This document shows, one piece after another, positions 1 through 8,257 of a stretch of DNA of 64,000 nt. The notes beneath the pieces are model-generated. The model did no database searches, was not told where the DNA came from, and was given only the letters and a program-made list of their open reading frames with translations. This stretch comes from UBA4085 sp964556755 (lineage in GTDB: Bacteria; Acidobacteriota; Aminicenantia; Aminicenantales; UBA4085): contig CAZKXI010000002.1 of NCBI GenBank assembly GCA_964556755.1, forward strand, positions 192,391-256,390. Direction: 5' to 3'. Within the stretch, counting starts at the first letter, position 1. Each line of letters opens with the position of its first letter. A program made the translations under genes and the position numbers.

Positions 1-45
1 GCTATAAGGAGGGGACGTCACCAAGCGAGGAGAGTCTCGTCTCTC

Positions 46-1026
46 GTGAAGCCCATGAAGGTCGGCCTCGACGCTTACGGCCTCAAGCCGCTCGCTCTCT
101 CCCCCATCGGTCTGCTCGAATGGGCCCAAGCCCACGGGGCCGAGGGCGTCCAGTTCTCCGAGCCGCCGGCCGCCGCGGACGATCCGTCCTTCTTGAGAGA
201 CCTGGGACAGGCGGCTTCCTCTCTTGGCCTTTACCTCGAGTGGGGGGGCGGCCAGCATATCCCCTTCGATCCGGCGACCGGGCGGGCGATCGACGTCGCC
301 TCCATCAACCGGAAGGCGGCCGAGCAGGCGGCCGGGCTGGGCTTGTCGGCGATCCGCTCCTGCTCCAGCGGCCTGATGCGCTGGCGGGGAGACGATCCGT
401 CGATCGGCGAGTATCTGGCGGCCATGACCGCGGCCCTCGTTCCCCAAATGGCGATGCTGGCCGACCTGGGAGTGACTCTGGCCATCGAGACGCACTTCGA
501 GTTCACCACCTTTGAGCTGGGGCGCCTTTTCGACCGCTGCGGCGCGGAGCCCGGCGGCCCGCTGGGCGTCTGCCTGGACACCATGAACCTCCTGACCCTC
601 CTCGAAGATCCCGCCGCCGCGACGCGCAGGATCCGGCCCTGGATCGTCATGACCCACATCAAGGACGGCGGAATCCTGGAAACCCCGCAGGGCTATCGGA
701 CTTTCACCGCTCCGGCCGGCCGGGGGGTCGTCGCGATCGCCTCCCTCATCGCCGATCTGGCCCGCCTCGAGAGGGACGTCCCCTTGTCGGTCGAGGATCA
801 CGGCGGCGACTTCCTCATCCCGGCCGCCGATCCGGCCTTCCGGGCCAAGCTGCCCGACCTGACCGCCGCGGAGGAGACCTCGCTGCGCCGTCTGGCGGGC
901 GAGACGCGACGCAGGATGGAGGCCGAAGGGCTGGCCATCGTCGATCGGGCCGATTGGCCGGCCGTCTGCGAGGCCCGCATGGCCGGAGACATCGCCGCGG
1001 TGCGGCGGATGGCGGAGAGCGCATGA
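46..1026 (+). CDS. Sugar phosphate isomerase/epimerase family TIM-barrel protein
   Basis: A 326-residue protein of the xylose-isomerase-like TIM barrel family, cytoplasmic with no signal peptide. Likely metal ligands are visible in order: a Glu in AIETHFEF (about residue 148), Asp in CLDTMN, His in THIKD and Glu in SVEDHG, the usual Glu-Asp-His-Glu set of this fold. It starts with GTG at 46; an ATG three codons later (55) is an alternative. A purine-rich AGGAGGGG lies at 7-14 but is rather far away. The stop overlaps the next start by ATGA, so it is translationally coupled to an Old Yellow Enzyme homologue. The substrate cannot be told from sequence; isomerisation or epimerisation of a sugar or sugar acid is the family expectation. 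Confidence 0.8.
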   Translation: MKPMKVGLDAYGLKPLALSPIGLLEWAQAHGAEGVQFSEPPAAADDPSFLRDLGQAASSLGLYLEWGGGQHIPFDPATGRAIDVASINRKAAEQAAGLGLSAIRSCSSGLMRWRGDDPSIGEYLAAMTAALVPQMAMLADLGVTLAIETHFEFTTFELGRLFDRCGAEPGGPLGVCLDTMNLLTLLEDPAAATRRIRPWIVMTHIKDGGILETPQGYRTFTAPAGRGVVAIASLIADLARLERDVPLSVEDHGGDFLIPAADPAFRAKLPDLTAAEETSLRRLAGETRRRMEAEGLAIVDRADWPAVCEARMAGDIAAVRRMAESA

Positions 1027-2378
1027 GCGGCCCGGCCTCCGACGGCCGCCACGAGCGCTTCCATTTCCGGGAGGCCGGCGCGCTTCGGTCGCGGGCCGCG
1101 GCTCTCGGCCTCGACCTTCCCTGGTCGGAGACCCTGGAGCCCCTCCGCCGGCCGCTGGACCTCGGGGGACGACGCCTGGCCCACCGCCTGGCGTCCCATC
1201 CCATGGAGGCAGCCGACGCCGGTCCTGACGGCGGGCCGGGGCCCCTGACCTTCCGGCGCTACGAGCGCATCGCGGCAGGCGGCTTCTCCCTGATCTGGTT
1301 CGAGGCGGCCGCGGTCGCGCCCGAGGGGCGCTCGAATCCCCGTCAGCTTGTCCTGACCCCGGCGGCCTGGCCGGGATTCCAGAGGTTGACCGAGGCCGTT
1401 CGGCGAGCCGCGGCCGAGGCCGGCCACCCCGATCCCGTCCTCATCCTGCAGCTGACCCACTCGGGCCGCTTCTCCCGCCCCGAGTCCCGTCCGGCGCCCA
1501 TCATCGCCCGGCACGATCCGGTCCTCGATCCGCTTCGCGGCATTCCCCCCGATGGGCCCCTCATCTCGGACGCATCCCTCGACCGCCTGCGGGACGCCTT
1601 TGTCTCCGCCGCCGGATGGGCCGTCCAAGCCGGCTTCGACGGCTGCGACATCAAGGCCTGCCACGGCTATCTTCTCGGAGAGCTCCTGGCGGCCCGGGAC
1701 CGATCGGAGAGCCGCTATGGCGGCCCTCTGGAGAACCGGGCCAGGCTCCTGATCGAGATAGGGGCCGCCGTGCGGTCCCTTCATCCCCGGGCCATCCTGG
1801 CCTCGCGCCTCGGGCTTTTCGACGGGCTGCCCGGCGGCTTCGGCGTCGCGGACGAGCCGCCTTGGGGCTTCGACGGCCGTGAGCCGCTCCATTTGGCCGC
1901 CATGATGGCCGCCGCCGGATTCGAGCTCGTCAACGTCACGGCCGGCATCCCCGCCTGGAAGGCCCACTTCGGCCGGCCCTTCGACCGTCCGGCCGAAGGC
2001 GGAGGGCTTCCCCCGGAGCATCCCTTGGAAGGCGTCGTCCGGCTGATCCGGCTGGCCTCCGAGCTGCGGGCGGCCCGGCCGGAGATGACCATAGTCGGGA
2101 CCGGCTTCTCCTGGCTGCGAGCCTTCTTTTCCTTCGTCGCGGCCGGAGCCGTCGCCTCCGGCGCGGCCGACCTCATCGGGCTGGGCCGCCTGGCTTTCGC
2201 CTATCCCGAGGCCGCCGCCGACCTGATCCTGGGGCGCCCTCTCGATGGGCGCCGCCTCTGCACCGCCTGCTCCCTATGCTCGACGCTGTTGCGGCGCGGC
2301 GGGCCGGCGGGCTGCGCCATCCGCGACGCCGGCGTCTATCCGCCGCCGGCCAAGTCCCACGACCGGAGTCCCTCATGA
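1023..2378 (+). CDS. NADH:flavin oxidoreductase (Old Yellow Enzyme family) with C-terminal Cys cluster
   Basis: A 451-residue FMN-type TIM-barrel oxidoreductase. The family signature RYGGPLENRARLL and the active-site region KACHGYLLGELLA are clear. Near the C-terminus CTACSLC followed by a fourth Cys (GGPAGCAI) forms a C-x2-C-x2-C-xn-C cluster like the 4Fe-4S site of 2,4-dienoyl-CoA reductase-type enzymes, but the C-terminal FAD/NAD domain of those larger enzymes is absent. The ATG at 1023 overlaps the upstream stop (ATGA) and is preferred over an in-frame ATG at 954 lying inside the upstream gene. An enoate or enone reductase role in breakdown of a cyclic or plant-derived compound is inferred. 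The end overlaps the next gene by ATGA. Confidence 0.82.
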   Translation: MSGPASDGRHERFHFREAGALRSRAAALGLDLPWSETLEPLRRPLDLGGRRLAHRLASHPMEAADAGPDGGPGPLTFRRYERIAAGGFSLIWFEAAAVAPEGRSNPRQLVLTPAAWPGFQRLTEAVRRAAAEAGHPDPVLILQLTHSGRFSRPESRPAPIIARHDPVLDPLRGIPPDGPLISDASLDRLRDAFVSAAGWAVQAGFDGCDIKACHGYLLGELLAARDRSESRYGGPLENRARLLIEIGAAVRSLHPRAILASRLGLFDGLPGGFGVADEPPWGFDGREPLHLAAMMAAAGFELVNVTAGIPAWKAHFGRPFDRPAEGGGLPPEHPLEGVVRLIRLASELRAARPEMTIVGTGFSWLRAFFSFVAAGAVASGAADLIGLGRLAFAYPEAAADLILGRPLDGRRLCTACSLCSTLLRRGGPAGCAIRDAGVYPPPAKSHDRSPS

Positions 2379-3262
2379 GCACTGGAAAAAGAATCGCGGC
2401 CGTCGCCGGCTGGAGCCTGGCGGGACTGGCCGTCATGGCGGCCGTCTATCTGCTTCTCGTCCGCCCCTGGCATCGAACCTGGGGCGCATCCAAGACGGAG
2501 GCGGCCCGTCCGATGCCGGCCGACGGGCTGGTCGTCGATCCCGATTTCGAGGCCACCCGCGCGGTCACGATCGAAGCCCCGCCCGAGAAGGTCTGGCCCT
2601 GGCTCGTCCAAATGGGCCGCGGCAGGGGCGGGTTCTACAGCTGGGACGTCATCGCCCGGGCCTTCCGTATCCAGGACGGCCCGAGCGCCGCGGAGCTTCC
2701 GCCCGGCGGCCCGGCCCTTCGCGCCGGGGACGAGGTTCCCTTCGGCTCAGGCTCCGGCTGGCCGGTCACGGTCGTCGAGCCGCCCACCTCTCTGGTCTTC
2801 GACATCCGCATGCCCGACCTTCGGCTGACCTGGTCGTGGCTTCTGACGCCCCTGCCCGACGGCCGGTCCCGTCTCCTGCTGCGCCTGCGCGGCCGGTTCA
2901 TGGAGTCCGGGGGTCCGGGGGCGAAAGCCGTCTTCCTGGATCCCGGCGAGTACGTCATGATCCGGCGGATGCTGGGCGGGATCAAGGCCCGGGCCGAAGG
3001 GAGGCCGCCGGCCGCGGCGGGCGAGATTCTGGCCGTCGGGAGCTGGATGCTGGCCCTCCTGGCGGCCTTGGCGGCCTGGATCGCGGCCTGGACCCGAGCC
3101 TCCTGGCGTCGGCCGCTTCTCCTGGCCTGGGCGGCCTTCACCCTGGCCGCCTTTCTGGCCCTGCGCCAGCCCGCGCCCGCGGCCGCCCTTCTCTTGGCCG
3201 CCGGTCTGTGGGCCGTATTGATCCTGGCCTTGCGCCGGCCGCGGAAGAAAGCCGGCGCTTGA
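2375..3262 (+). CDS. SRPBCC-domain membrane protein
   Basis: A 295-residue protein. Residues about 10-28 form one hydrophobic helix (GWSLAGLAVMAAVYLLL). A SRPBCC/START-like domain follows at about 50-205, with the family-typical stretch APPEKVWPWLVQMGRGRGG. The C-terminal 90 residues hold two or three more membrane helices. SRPBCC domains bind hydrophobic ligands, but the ligand here is unknown. The start at 2375 overlaps the upstream stop by ATGA and is preferred over an earlier in-frame ATG at 2276 buried in the upstream gene. It is last in its operon, directly before a strong intrinsic terminator. Confidence 0.7.
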   Translation: MSTGKRIAAVAGWSLAGLAVMAAVYLLLVRPWHRTWGASKTEAARPMPADGLVVDPDFEATRAVTIEAPPEKVWPWLVQMGRGRGGFYSWDVIARAFRIQDGPSAAELPPGGPALRAGDEVPFGSGSGWPVTVVEPPTSLVFDIRMPDLRLTWSWLLTPLPDGRSRLLLRLRGRFMESGGPGAKAVFLDPGEYVMIRRMLGGIKARAEGRPPAAAGEILAVGSWMLALLAALAAWIAAWTRASWRRPLLLAWAAFTLAAFLALRQPAPAAALLLAAGLWAVLILALRRPRKKAGA

Positions 3263-3265
3263 ATC

Positions 3266-3290
3266 CCGGCGCCGTTTGCGCCGGTTTTTT
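3266..3290 (+). terminator. Rho-independent terminator of the first operon
   Basis: Perfect 7-bp stem CCGGCGC / GCGCCGG (3266-3272 and 3278-3284) with a CGTTT loop, followed by six T (3285-3290). It starts four bases after the stop of the SRPBCC gene and ends the operon. Confidence 0.88.
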
Positions 3291-3304
3291 CTTTCTCCTA
3301 TAAT
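3276..3304 (+). promoter_or_regulatory. Possible promoter of the phosphofructokinase gene
   Basis: A perfect TATAAT lies at 3299-3304. TTGCGC at 3276-3281 sits 17 bp upstream as a poor -35, inside the terminator hairpin. The predicted leader would be about 90 nt. Only the -10 element is convincing. Confidence 0.35.
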
Positions 3305-3402
3305 ATCTCGGACTCGGATGGCGTCTCCGGCCGCGAAATCCGGCCGCCCCCACCTTGGACGGAAGGGCGAACGGGCGCGCGCGCGGGCGCGAAGGAGCGA
3401 AC

Positions 3403-4608
3403 ATGTCCAACGGCAAGCCCAAGCGCGGGCGCATCGGCATTCTGACGGGCGGAGGCGACGTCCCCGGCCTCAATCCGGCCATCCGGTCGGTCACCTTGGG
3501 AGCCATCCACGAAGGCTACGAGGTCGTCGGCATCCGGCGCGGCTGGGCCGGCCTGATCGAGATCCGACGGGACGGGAGCCCCGCCGACACCGACCACTAC
3601 CAGATCCTCAACGAGGAGATCGTCAGCCGGGCCGCCCGCACCGGAGGGACCTTCCTGCACACCTCCCGGACCCGGCCCAGCCATGTGCCCGACGTCAATG
3701 TCCCGGAGCACCTGCGCGACCGCTACGCGTCGTCCAGCAACGACCTGACCGAGGAGGTCCTCAAGAACCTCGAGTACCTGGGCATCGACACGCTCATCCC
3801 GATCGGCGGCGACGACACCCTGAGCTACGGCCTGCACCTTCACCAGAAGGGCGTCAGGGTCATCGCCATCCCCAAGACCATGGACAACGACGTGCCCGGC
3901 ACGGACTATTGCATCGGCTTCAGCACCTGCCTGTCCCGGACCCTGGACATGACCAACGCCCTGCGGACCTCGGCCGGCTCGCACGAGCGCTTCCTGGTCA
4001 TCGAGGTCTTCGGCCGCTACGCCGGCTACACGGCCCTGCTGCCGACCATGGCCGGCGCCGCCCACCGCTGCGTCATCCCCGAGCACGAGTTCGACATCGA
4101 GCGGCTGTGCGAGCTGATGTCCGCCGACCGCCGGGGCAACCCCAGCCACTACGCCGTGGTCCTGGTCTCGGAGGGCGCCCGCGTGCGCGGTCAGCAGGAG
4201 ATGGTCTTCTCCAGCCAGGAGCGGGACATGTTCGGCCACAAGAAGCTGGGCGGCATCGGCGACCAGGTGGCCAACGGCCTGCGGGAGATCTCGCCCCAGT
4301 TCAACGCCGGGCGAAGGATCAACGTCATCTCCCAGCGGCTCAGCTACCTGGTCCGCTGTGGCGACCCCGACGCCATCGACTCGCTGGTGCCCATGGCCTA
4401 CGGCAACATCGCCCTGGACCTGGTCATGGAGGGCAAGTCGGGCCGCATGGTCTGCCTGCGCAACGGCGAGTACGACCACGCCCCGATCGAGATCATCTCC
4501 GGCCGCAAGAAGGTCGTCGACGTGGACAAGTACTACGACCGCGAGCGCCTCCGACCCCTCTACAAGAGCTTCCTGCACAGGCCCTTCTTCATCGCCACCA
4601 ACGAATGA
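3403..4608 (+). CDS. 6-phosphofructokinase, probably pyrophosphate-dependent
   Basis: A 401-residue phosphofructokinase phosphorylating fructose 6-phosphate in glycolysis. The N-terminal GGGDVPGLNPAIR, substrate loop PKTMDND with catalytic Asp161, and GRYAGYTA are all recognisable. Residue 138 (GGDDT) is Asp where ATP enzymes have Gly104 (E. coli numbering), and residue 158 is Lys (PKT) where they have Gly124. This Asp/Lys pair is the known hallmark of PPi-dependent enzymes, so PPi is inferred as phosphoryl donor and the reaction would be reversible. The ATG at 3403 is chosen over an upstream in-frame ATG (3355) because GAAGGAG lies eight bases before it. Followed by tandem hairpins and an FAD-enzyme gene. 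Confidence 0.88.
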   Translation: MSNGKPKRGRIGILTGGGDVPGLNPAIRSVTLGAIHEGYEVVGIRRGWAGLIEIRRDGSPADTDHYQILNEEIVSRAARTGGTFLHTSRTRPSHVPDVNVPEHLRDRYASSSNDLTEEVLKNLEYLGIDTLIPIGGDDTLSYGLHLHQKGVRVIAIPKTMDNDVPGTDYCIGFSTCLSRTLDMTNALRTSAGSHERFLVIEVFGRYAGYTALLPTMAGAAHRCVIPEHEFDIERLCELMSADRRGNPSHYAVVLVSEGARVRGQQEMVFSSQERDMFGHKKLGGIGDQVANGLREISPQFNAGRRINVISQRLSYLVRCGDPDAIDSLVPMAYGNIALDLVMEGKSGRMVCLRNGEYDHAPIEIISGRKKVVDVDKYYDRERLRPLYKSFLHRPFFIATNE

Positions 4609-4637
4609 GGCCCGGATCGGGCCCCGGCGGTTGCCGG
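4609..4637 (+). other. Tandem small hairpins after the phosphofructokinase stop
   Basis: GGCCCG-GAT-CGGGCC (4609-4623) is followed directly by CCGGC-GGTT-GCCGG (4624-4637). Neither has a T-run, so they are not a standard intrinsic terminator. They may stabilise the mRNA end or attenuate. Confidence 0.4.
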
Positions 4638-4680
4638 CGGAGCGGCCTTGGCCTAGAATGCAGGCGGGGACTGGAGTGAC

Positions 4681-6690
4681 GTGAAGACCACCGAGATCAT
4701 CGTCGACGGGCGCCGCATCCCCTGCCACGCCCTGAACGCCCTGGTCGTCGGCAGCGGCGCGGCCGCCCTGAACGCGGCCCTCAGCCTGAGGGAGATGGGC
4801 CAGACCGATGTCGCCCTGGCGACCGAGGCCATGGGCGCCGGGACGTCCTTCGACGCCGGCTCGGACAAGCAGACCTACTACAAGCTGTCCCTGGCCGGGC
4901 CGGCCGCCGACTCCGTCCCCGACATGGCCGGCGACCTTTTTACCGGCGGCTGCGTCCACGGCGACCTGGCCCTGGCCGAGGCGGCCGGTTCCGCCCGGGC
5001 CTTCTTCAACCTGGTCCGGCTGGGCGTCCCTTTCCCCCATGACGCCTCCGGCGCCTTCCCCGGCTACAAGACCGACCACGACCCGCGGCGTCGGGCCACC
5101 TCGGCCGGCCCCCTGACCTCCCGCTTCATGGGCCAGGCCCTGGCCCGGGAGGTCCGCCGCCGGCGCATCCGCGTGTTCGATCACCACCCCGTCATCGCCC
5201 TGTTGACCGGAGAGGAAGAAGGCGGGCCGGCCGTCGTGGGCGCCTTAGCCCTGGACGAGTCGCGGCTGAGGCGGGGCGGGCACGGGCTGGTCGCCTTCTC
5301 CGCCCCCAACATCATCCTCGGCACGGGCGGGCCGGCCGGCATCTACGAGGCCTCGGTCTATCCCGAGAGCCAGACGGGCGGGCACGGCCTGGCCTTCCGG
5401 GCCGGCGCCCTCGGCCGCAATCTGACCGAGTGGCAATACGGGCTGGCCTCCATCCGGTTCCGCTGGAACCTGTCGGGGACGTACCAGCAGGTCGTCCCCC
5501 GCTACGTCTCGACTGACCGGCGGGGCCGCGGCGAGCGCGAGTTCCTGGCCGATCACTTCCCCACCATGGGCCGCCTGGCCACGGCCGTCTTCCTCAAGGG
5601 CTACCAGTGGCCCTTCGATCCGCGCAAGATCGCCGGCTTCGGCTCTTCGCTCGTCGATCTTCTGGTCGACCGCGAGATTCACGGCCTGGGCCGGCGCGTC
5701 TTCCTGGACTACACCCGCAATCCCTCGGGCGCCGGGCGGCTGGAGGACTTCCGCTTCGATCTCCTGGAGGAGGAGGCGAGGACCTACCTGGAGCGATCGG
5801 GGGCGCTTCTCCCGACGCCGTTCGAGCGCCTGGCCCGGATGAACCCGTTGGCCATCGAGCTCTATCGGAGCCACGGCATCGATCTGGCCAGGGAGAAGCT
5901 GGAGATCGCCGTCTGCGCCCAGCACAACAACGGCGGCCTGGCCGGCGACCGCTGGTGGCAGTCCAATGTCCGCGGCCTCTTCCCGGTCGGAGAGGCCAAC
6001 GGCTCGCACGGGATCTACCGCCCCGGCGGCTCGGCGCTCAACGCGGGCCAGGTGGGAAGCTTCCGGGCCGCCCAGTACATCGCCGCCCGCCGGCGGCAGC
6101 GTCCCCTCGCCGCGGCCGACTTCCTGGCCGTGGCCGGCTCCGGCCTGCGGGCGGCTTTGCGCTCCATGGCCTTGATGCTGGCAGCGGGAGAGAAAGGCGG
6201 CCGGATCGAGCGGGCCGCCCGAGCCGAGCTGAGCCGTCGCATGTCCTCCGTCGGCGCCCACCTGCGCGATCCGCGCCGGATCGAGCGCGCCGTCGAGGCC
6301 GCCCGCCGCCAATATCGGCGGCTTGAGCGGACGATCGGGGCCGCCCGGCTGTCCGATCTGCCCCGGGCCTTCCGGACTCTCGACCTGTGCCTGACCCACT
6401 GGCTGTACCTCGAGGCGGCCCGGGAATACCTGGCCCGCGGCGGACGCAGCCGCGGCTCCTTCGCCGTGCTCGATCCGGCCGGAGAGCGCCCGGCTCCGAC
6501 CTTGGGCGACGAGTGGCGCTACGCGCCGCCGGCCGGTCCGGGCGGCCCGCCCGAGGAGATCCTCGAGATCGGCCTCCATCCCGGCGGCGGGATCATCACC
6601 CGGTGGACTCCGCCGCGCCCGATTCCCGAAGCCGATCCCTGGTTCGAGTCGGTCTGGGCCGACTTCCGGGATGACCGCATCGTCCGCTGA
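4681..6690 (+). CDS. FAD-dependent oxidoreductase, fumarate reductase/succinate dehydrogenase flavoprotein-like
   Basis: A 669-residue flavoprotein. The N-terminal dinucleotide-binding motif is VVGSGAAALNAAL (about residues 22-34). The C-terminal FAD-binding part reads GLFPVGEANGSHGIYRPGG and ALNAGQVGSF, as in the FAD_binding_2 family (fumarate reductase, aspartate oxidase, adenylylsulfate reductase alpha). No signal peptide or heme site is seen, so a soluble cytoplasmic enzyme is likely. The substrate is unknown. It starts with GTG at 4681, just downstream of GGCGGGGAC. Fourteen bases separate it from the SDR gene, suggesting a two-gene operon in which both enzymes act on one substrate. Confidence 0.75.
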   Translation: MKTTEIIVDGRRIPCHALNALVVGSGAAALNAALSLREMGQTDVALATEAMGAGTSFDAGSDKQTYYKLSLAGPAADSVPDMAGDLFTGGCVHGDLALAEAAGSARAFFNLVRLGVPFPHDASGAFPGYKTDHDPRRRATSAGPLTSRFMGQALAREVRRRRIRVFDHHPVIALLTGEEEGGPAVVGALALDESRLRRGGHGLVAFSAPNIILGTGGPAGIYEASVYPESQTGGHGLAFRAGALGRNLTEWQYGLASIRFRWNLSGTYQQVVPRYVSTDRRGRGEREFLADHFPTMGRLATAVFLKGYQWPFDPRKIAGFGSSLVDLLVDREIHGLGRRVFLDYTRNPSGAGRLEDFRFDLLEEEARTYLERSGALLPTPFERLARMNPLAIELYRSHGIDLAREKLEIAVCAQHNNGGLAGDRWWQSNVRGLFPVGEANGSHGIYRPGGSALNAGQVGSFRAAQYIAARRRQRPLAAADFLAVAGSGLRAALRSMALMLAAGEKGGRIERAARAELSRRMSSVGAHLRDPRRIERAVEAARRQYRRLERTIGAARLSDLPRAFRTLDLCLTHWLYLEAAREYLARGGRSRGSFAVLDPAGERPAPTLGDEWRYAPPAGPGGPPEEILEIGLHPGGGIITRWTPPRPIPEADPWFESVWADFRDDRIVR

Positions 6691-6704
6691 CGAGGAGGAT
6701 CGCC

Positions 6705-7496
6705 ATGTCAGATCGCCGCGTGGCCCTGATCACGGGAGCCGGCCGCGGTATCGGCCGCGGCATCGCCCTGGCCCTGGCCCGGGAGGGCTTCGACATCGCC
6801 GGATGCGACATCATCCACGAGCCGGACAATCTGAGCCAGGGCTTGTTTGAAGTTCGGGAGGCGGTCCGGAAAGAGGGCGCGGAGATGATGCCGCTGCGCT
6901 GCGACATAGCCGATCTCGACTCGCATCAGGCCCTGCTGGCCGCCGTCCTGGACCGCTTCGGACGGCTCGACTGCCTGGTCAACAACGCCGGCGTCGGACC
7001 CAAAGTCCGGGCGGACATCCTGGAGGAGACGGCCGAGTCCTACGACCGGGTCATGGGCATCAACCTTCGCGGGCCCTTCTTCCTGACCCAGCGGGCCGCC
7101 GCGGTCTTGGCCGAGCGGGCCGCCCGGGACGCGGCCGCCCGGCCCTGCATCGTCTTCGTCACCTCGATGTCGGCCGTCGTCTCGTCCACCTCCCGGCCGG
7201 GGTACTGCGTCTCCAAGGCCGGCCTGAGCATGGCCGCCAGGCTGTTTGCCGACCGCCTGGCCGAAAGCGGCGTCGGCGTCTACGAGGTCCGCCCGGGGAT
7301 CATCCGCACCGACATGACCGCCCCGGTGCGGGAGAAGTACGACCGCCTGATCGCCGACGGCCTGGTGCCGCAGGGCCGTTGGGGCGAGCCCGAGGACGTC
7401 GGCCGAGCCGTAGCCGCACTGGCCGCGGGAGCTTTCGGATATTCCACCGGCCTCGTCCTCGAGGTCAGCGGCGGCATGGACATCCGCCGGCTTTGA
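6705..7496 (+). CDS. Short-chain dehydrogenase/reductase (3-ketoacyl-ACP reductase type)
   Basis: A 263-residue classical SDR, NAD(P)-dependent. It has the cofactor motif TGAGRGIGRG at about residue 10, NNAGVG after the fourth strand, catalytic Ser in TSMSAVVSS, YCVSKAG (Tyr and Lys of YxxxK), and the C-terminal SGGMDIRRL. Length is normal for the family. A strong GAGGAGG sits upstream of the ATG. It follows the flavoprotein closely and is probably co-transcribed. The substrate is not predictable; the annotation as ketoacyl reductase only reflects fold similarity. Confidence 0.82.
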   Translation: MSDRRVALITGAGRGIGRGIALALAREGFDIAGCDIIHEPDNLSQGLFEVREAVRKEGAEMMPLRCDIADLDSHQALLAAVLDRFGRLDCLVNNAGVGPKVRADILEETAESYDRVMGINLRGPFFLTQRAAAVLAERAARDAAARPCIVFVTSMSAVVSSTSRPGYCVSKAGLSMAARLFADRLAESGVGVYEVRPGIIRTDMTAPVREKYDRLIADGLVPQGRWGEPEDVGRAVAALAAGAFGYSTGLVLEVSGGMDIRRL

Positions 7497-7548
7497 TGCG
7501 CCGCCCGGAGGCGTGATATAAGAAGGGCACTCGAGAAAGGAGACCGCC

Positions 7549-8247
7549 ATGGCAGAGAAGAAGACCGACGGGGGCCGGGTATTCTGGGGCCTCATCCTGA
7601 TCCTGATCGGAGGCTTGTTCCTCCTCGATCAGCTGGGCCGGCTGGACTTTGGCGACATCATGTCGATGTATTGGCCGGTCATCATCATCCTGGTCGGGCT
7701 GTCGATCATCATCGGGAACGGCTTTCGCCGGGTCGGCGGCGGCCTCTTTGTGATCCTCGTGGGAGCCTTCTTCCAGGCCCGCGAGCTGGGCTATCTGCCG
7801 GAGCATTTCTGGCGCTACGCCTGGCCGGGTCTGATCATCCTGGTCGGAGTCTGGCTCCTGTTCGGCGGCGTCTTTCGGCGTCGGGGCGGGACGGCCTTCC
7901 CGGTCGACGCCGGCCGGGACATGGACGTCACCGCGATCCTGTCGGGCCAGAACCGGCGCTTCAACGCGGCCGGCTTCAAGGGCGGCCGGGCCACCGCCGT
8001 CATGGGCGGCGCGGAGATCGACCTGACCGAGGCCACGCTCGAGGGCGGCCAGGCCGCCATCGAGCTGACCGCCATCATGGGCGGCATCGACCTGAGGGTG
8101 CCCCGCGACTGGAAGGTCGTCATGGACGCGACGCCGATCCTCGGCGGCGTCTCGGACGAGCGCAAGAACGTCATGGACGCCGCGCCCAAGGCCACCCTCT
8201 ACGTCAAGGCCACGGCCATTATGGGCGGCATCGAGATCAAGAGCTGA
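7549..8247 (+). CDS. LiaF-like membrane protein (DUF5668/LiaF C-terminal type)
   Basis: A 232-residue protein with four hydrophobic helices in the first 110 residues (for example FWGLILILIGGLFLLDQL) and a soluble C-terminal beta-rich half. The C-terminus repeats a short motif: AVMGGAEIDL, AIMGGIDLRVP, ILGG, AIMGGIEIKS. This is the layout of LiaF/YvqF-type proteins that sense cell-envelope stress or modulate a signalling partner. No two-component genes are adjacent, so the role here is open. AAAGGAGA lies before the ATG. It ends ten bases before the next membrane-protein gene. Confidence 0.72.
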   Translation: MAEKKTDGGRVFWGLILILIGGLFLLDQLGRLDFGDIMSMYWPVIIILVGLSIIIGNGFRRVGGGLFVILVGAFFQARELGYLPEHFWRYAWPGLIILVGVWLLFGGVFRRRGGTAFPVDAGRDMDVTAILSGQNRRFNAAGFKGGRATAVMGGAEIDLTEATLEGGQAAIELTAIMGGIDLRVPRDWKVVMDATPILGGVSDERKNVMDAAPKATLYVKATAIMGGIEIKS

Positions 8248-8257
8248 GGCGGACGAC

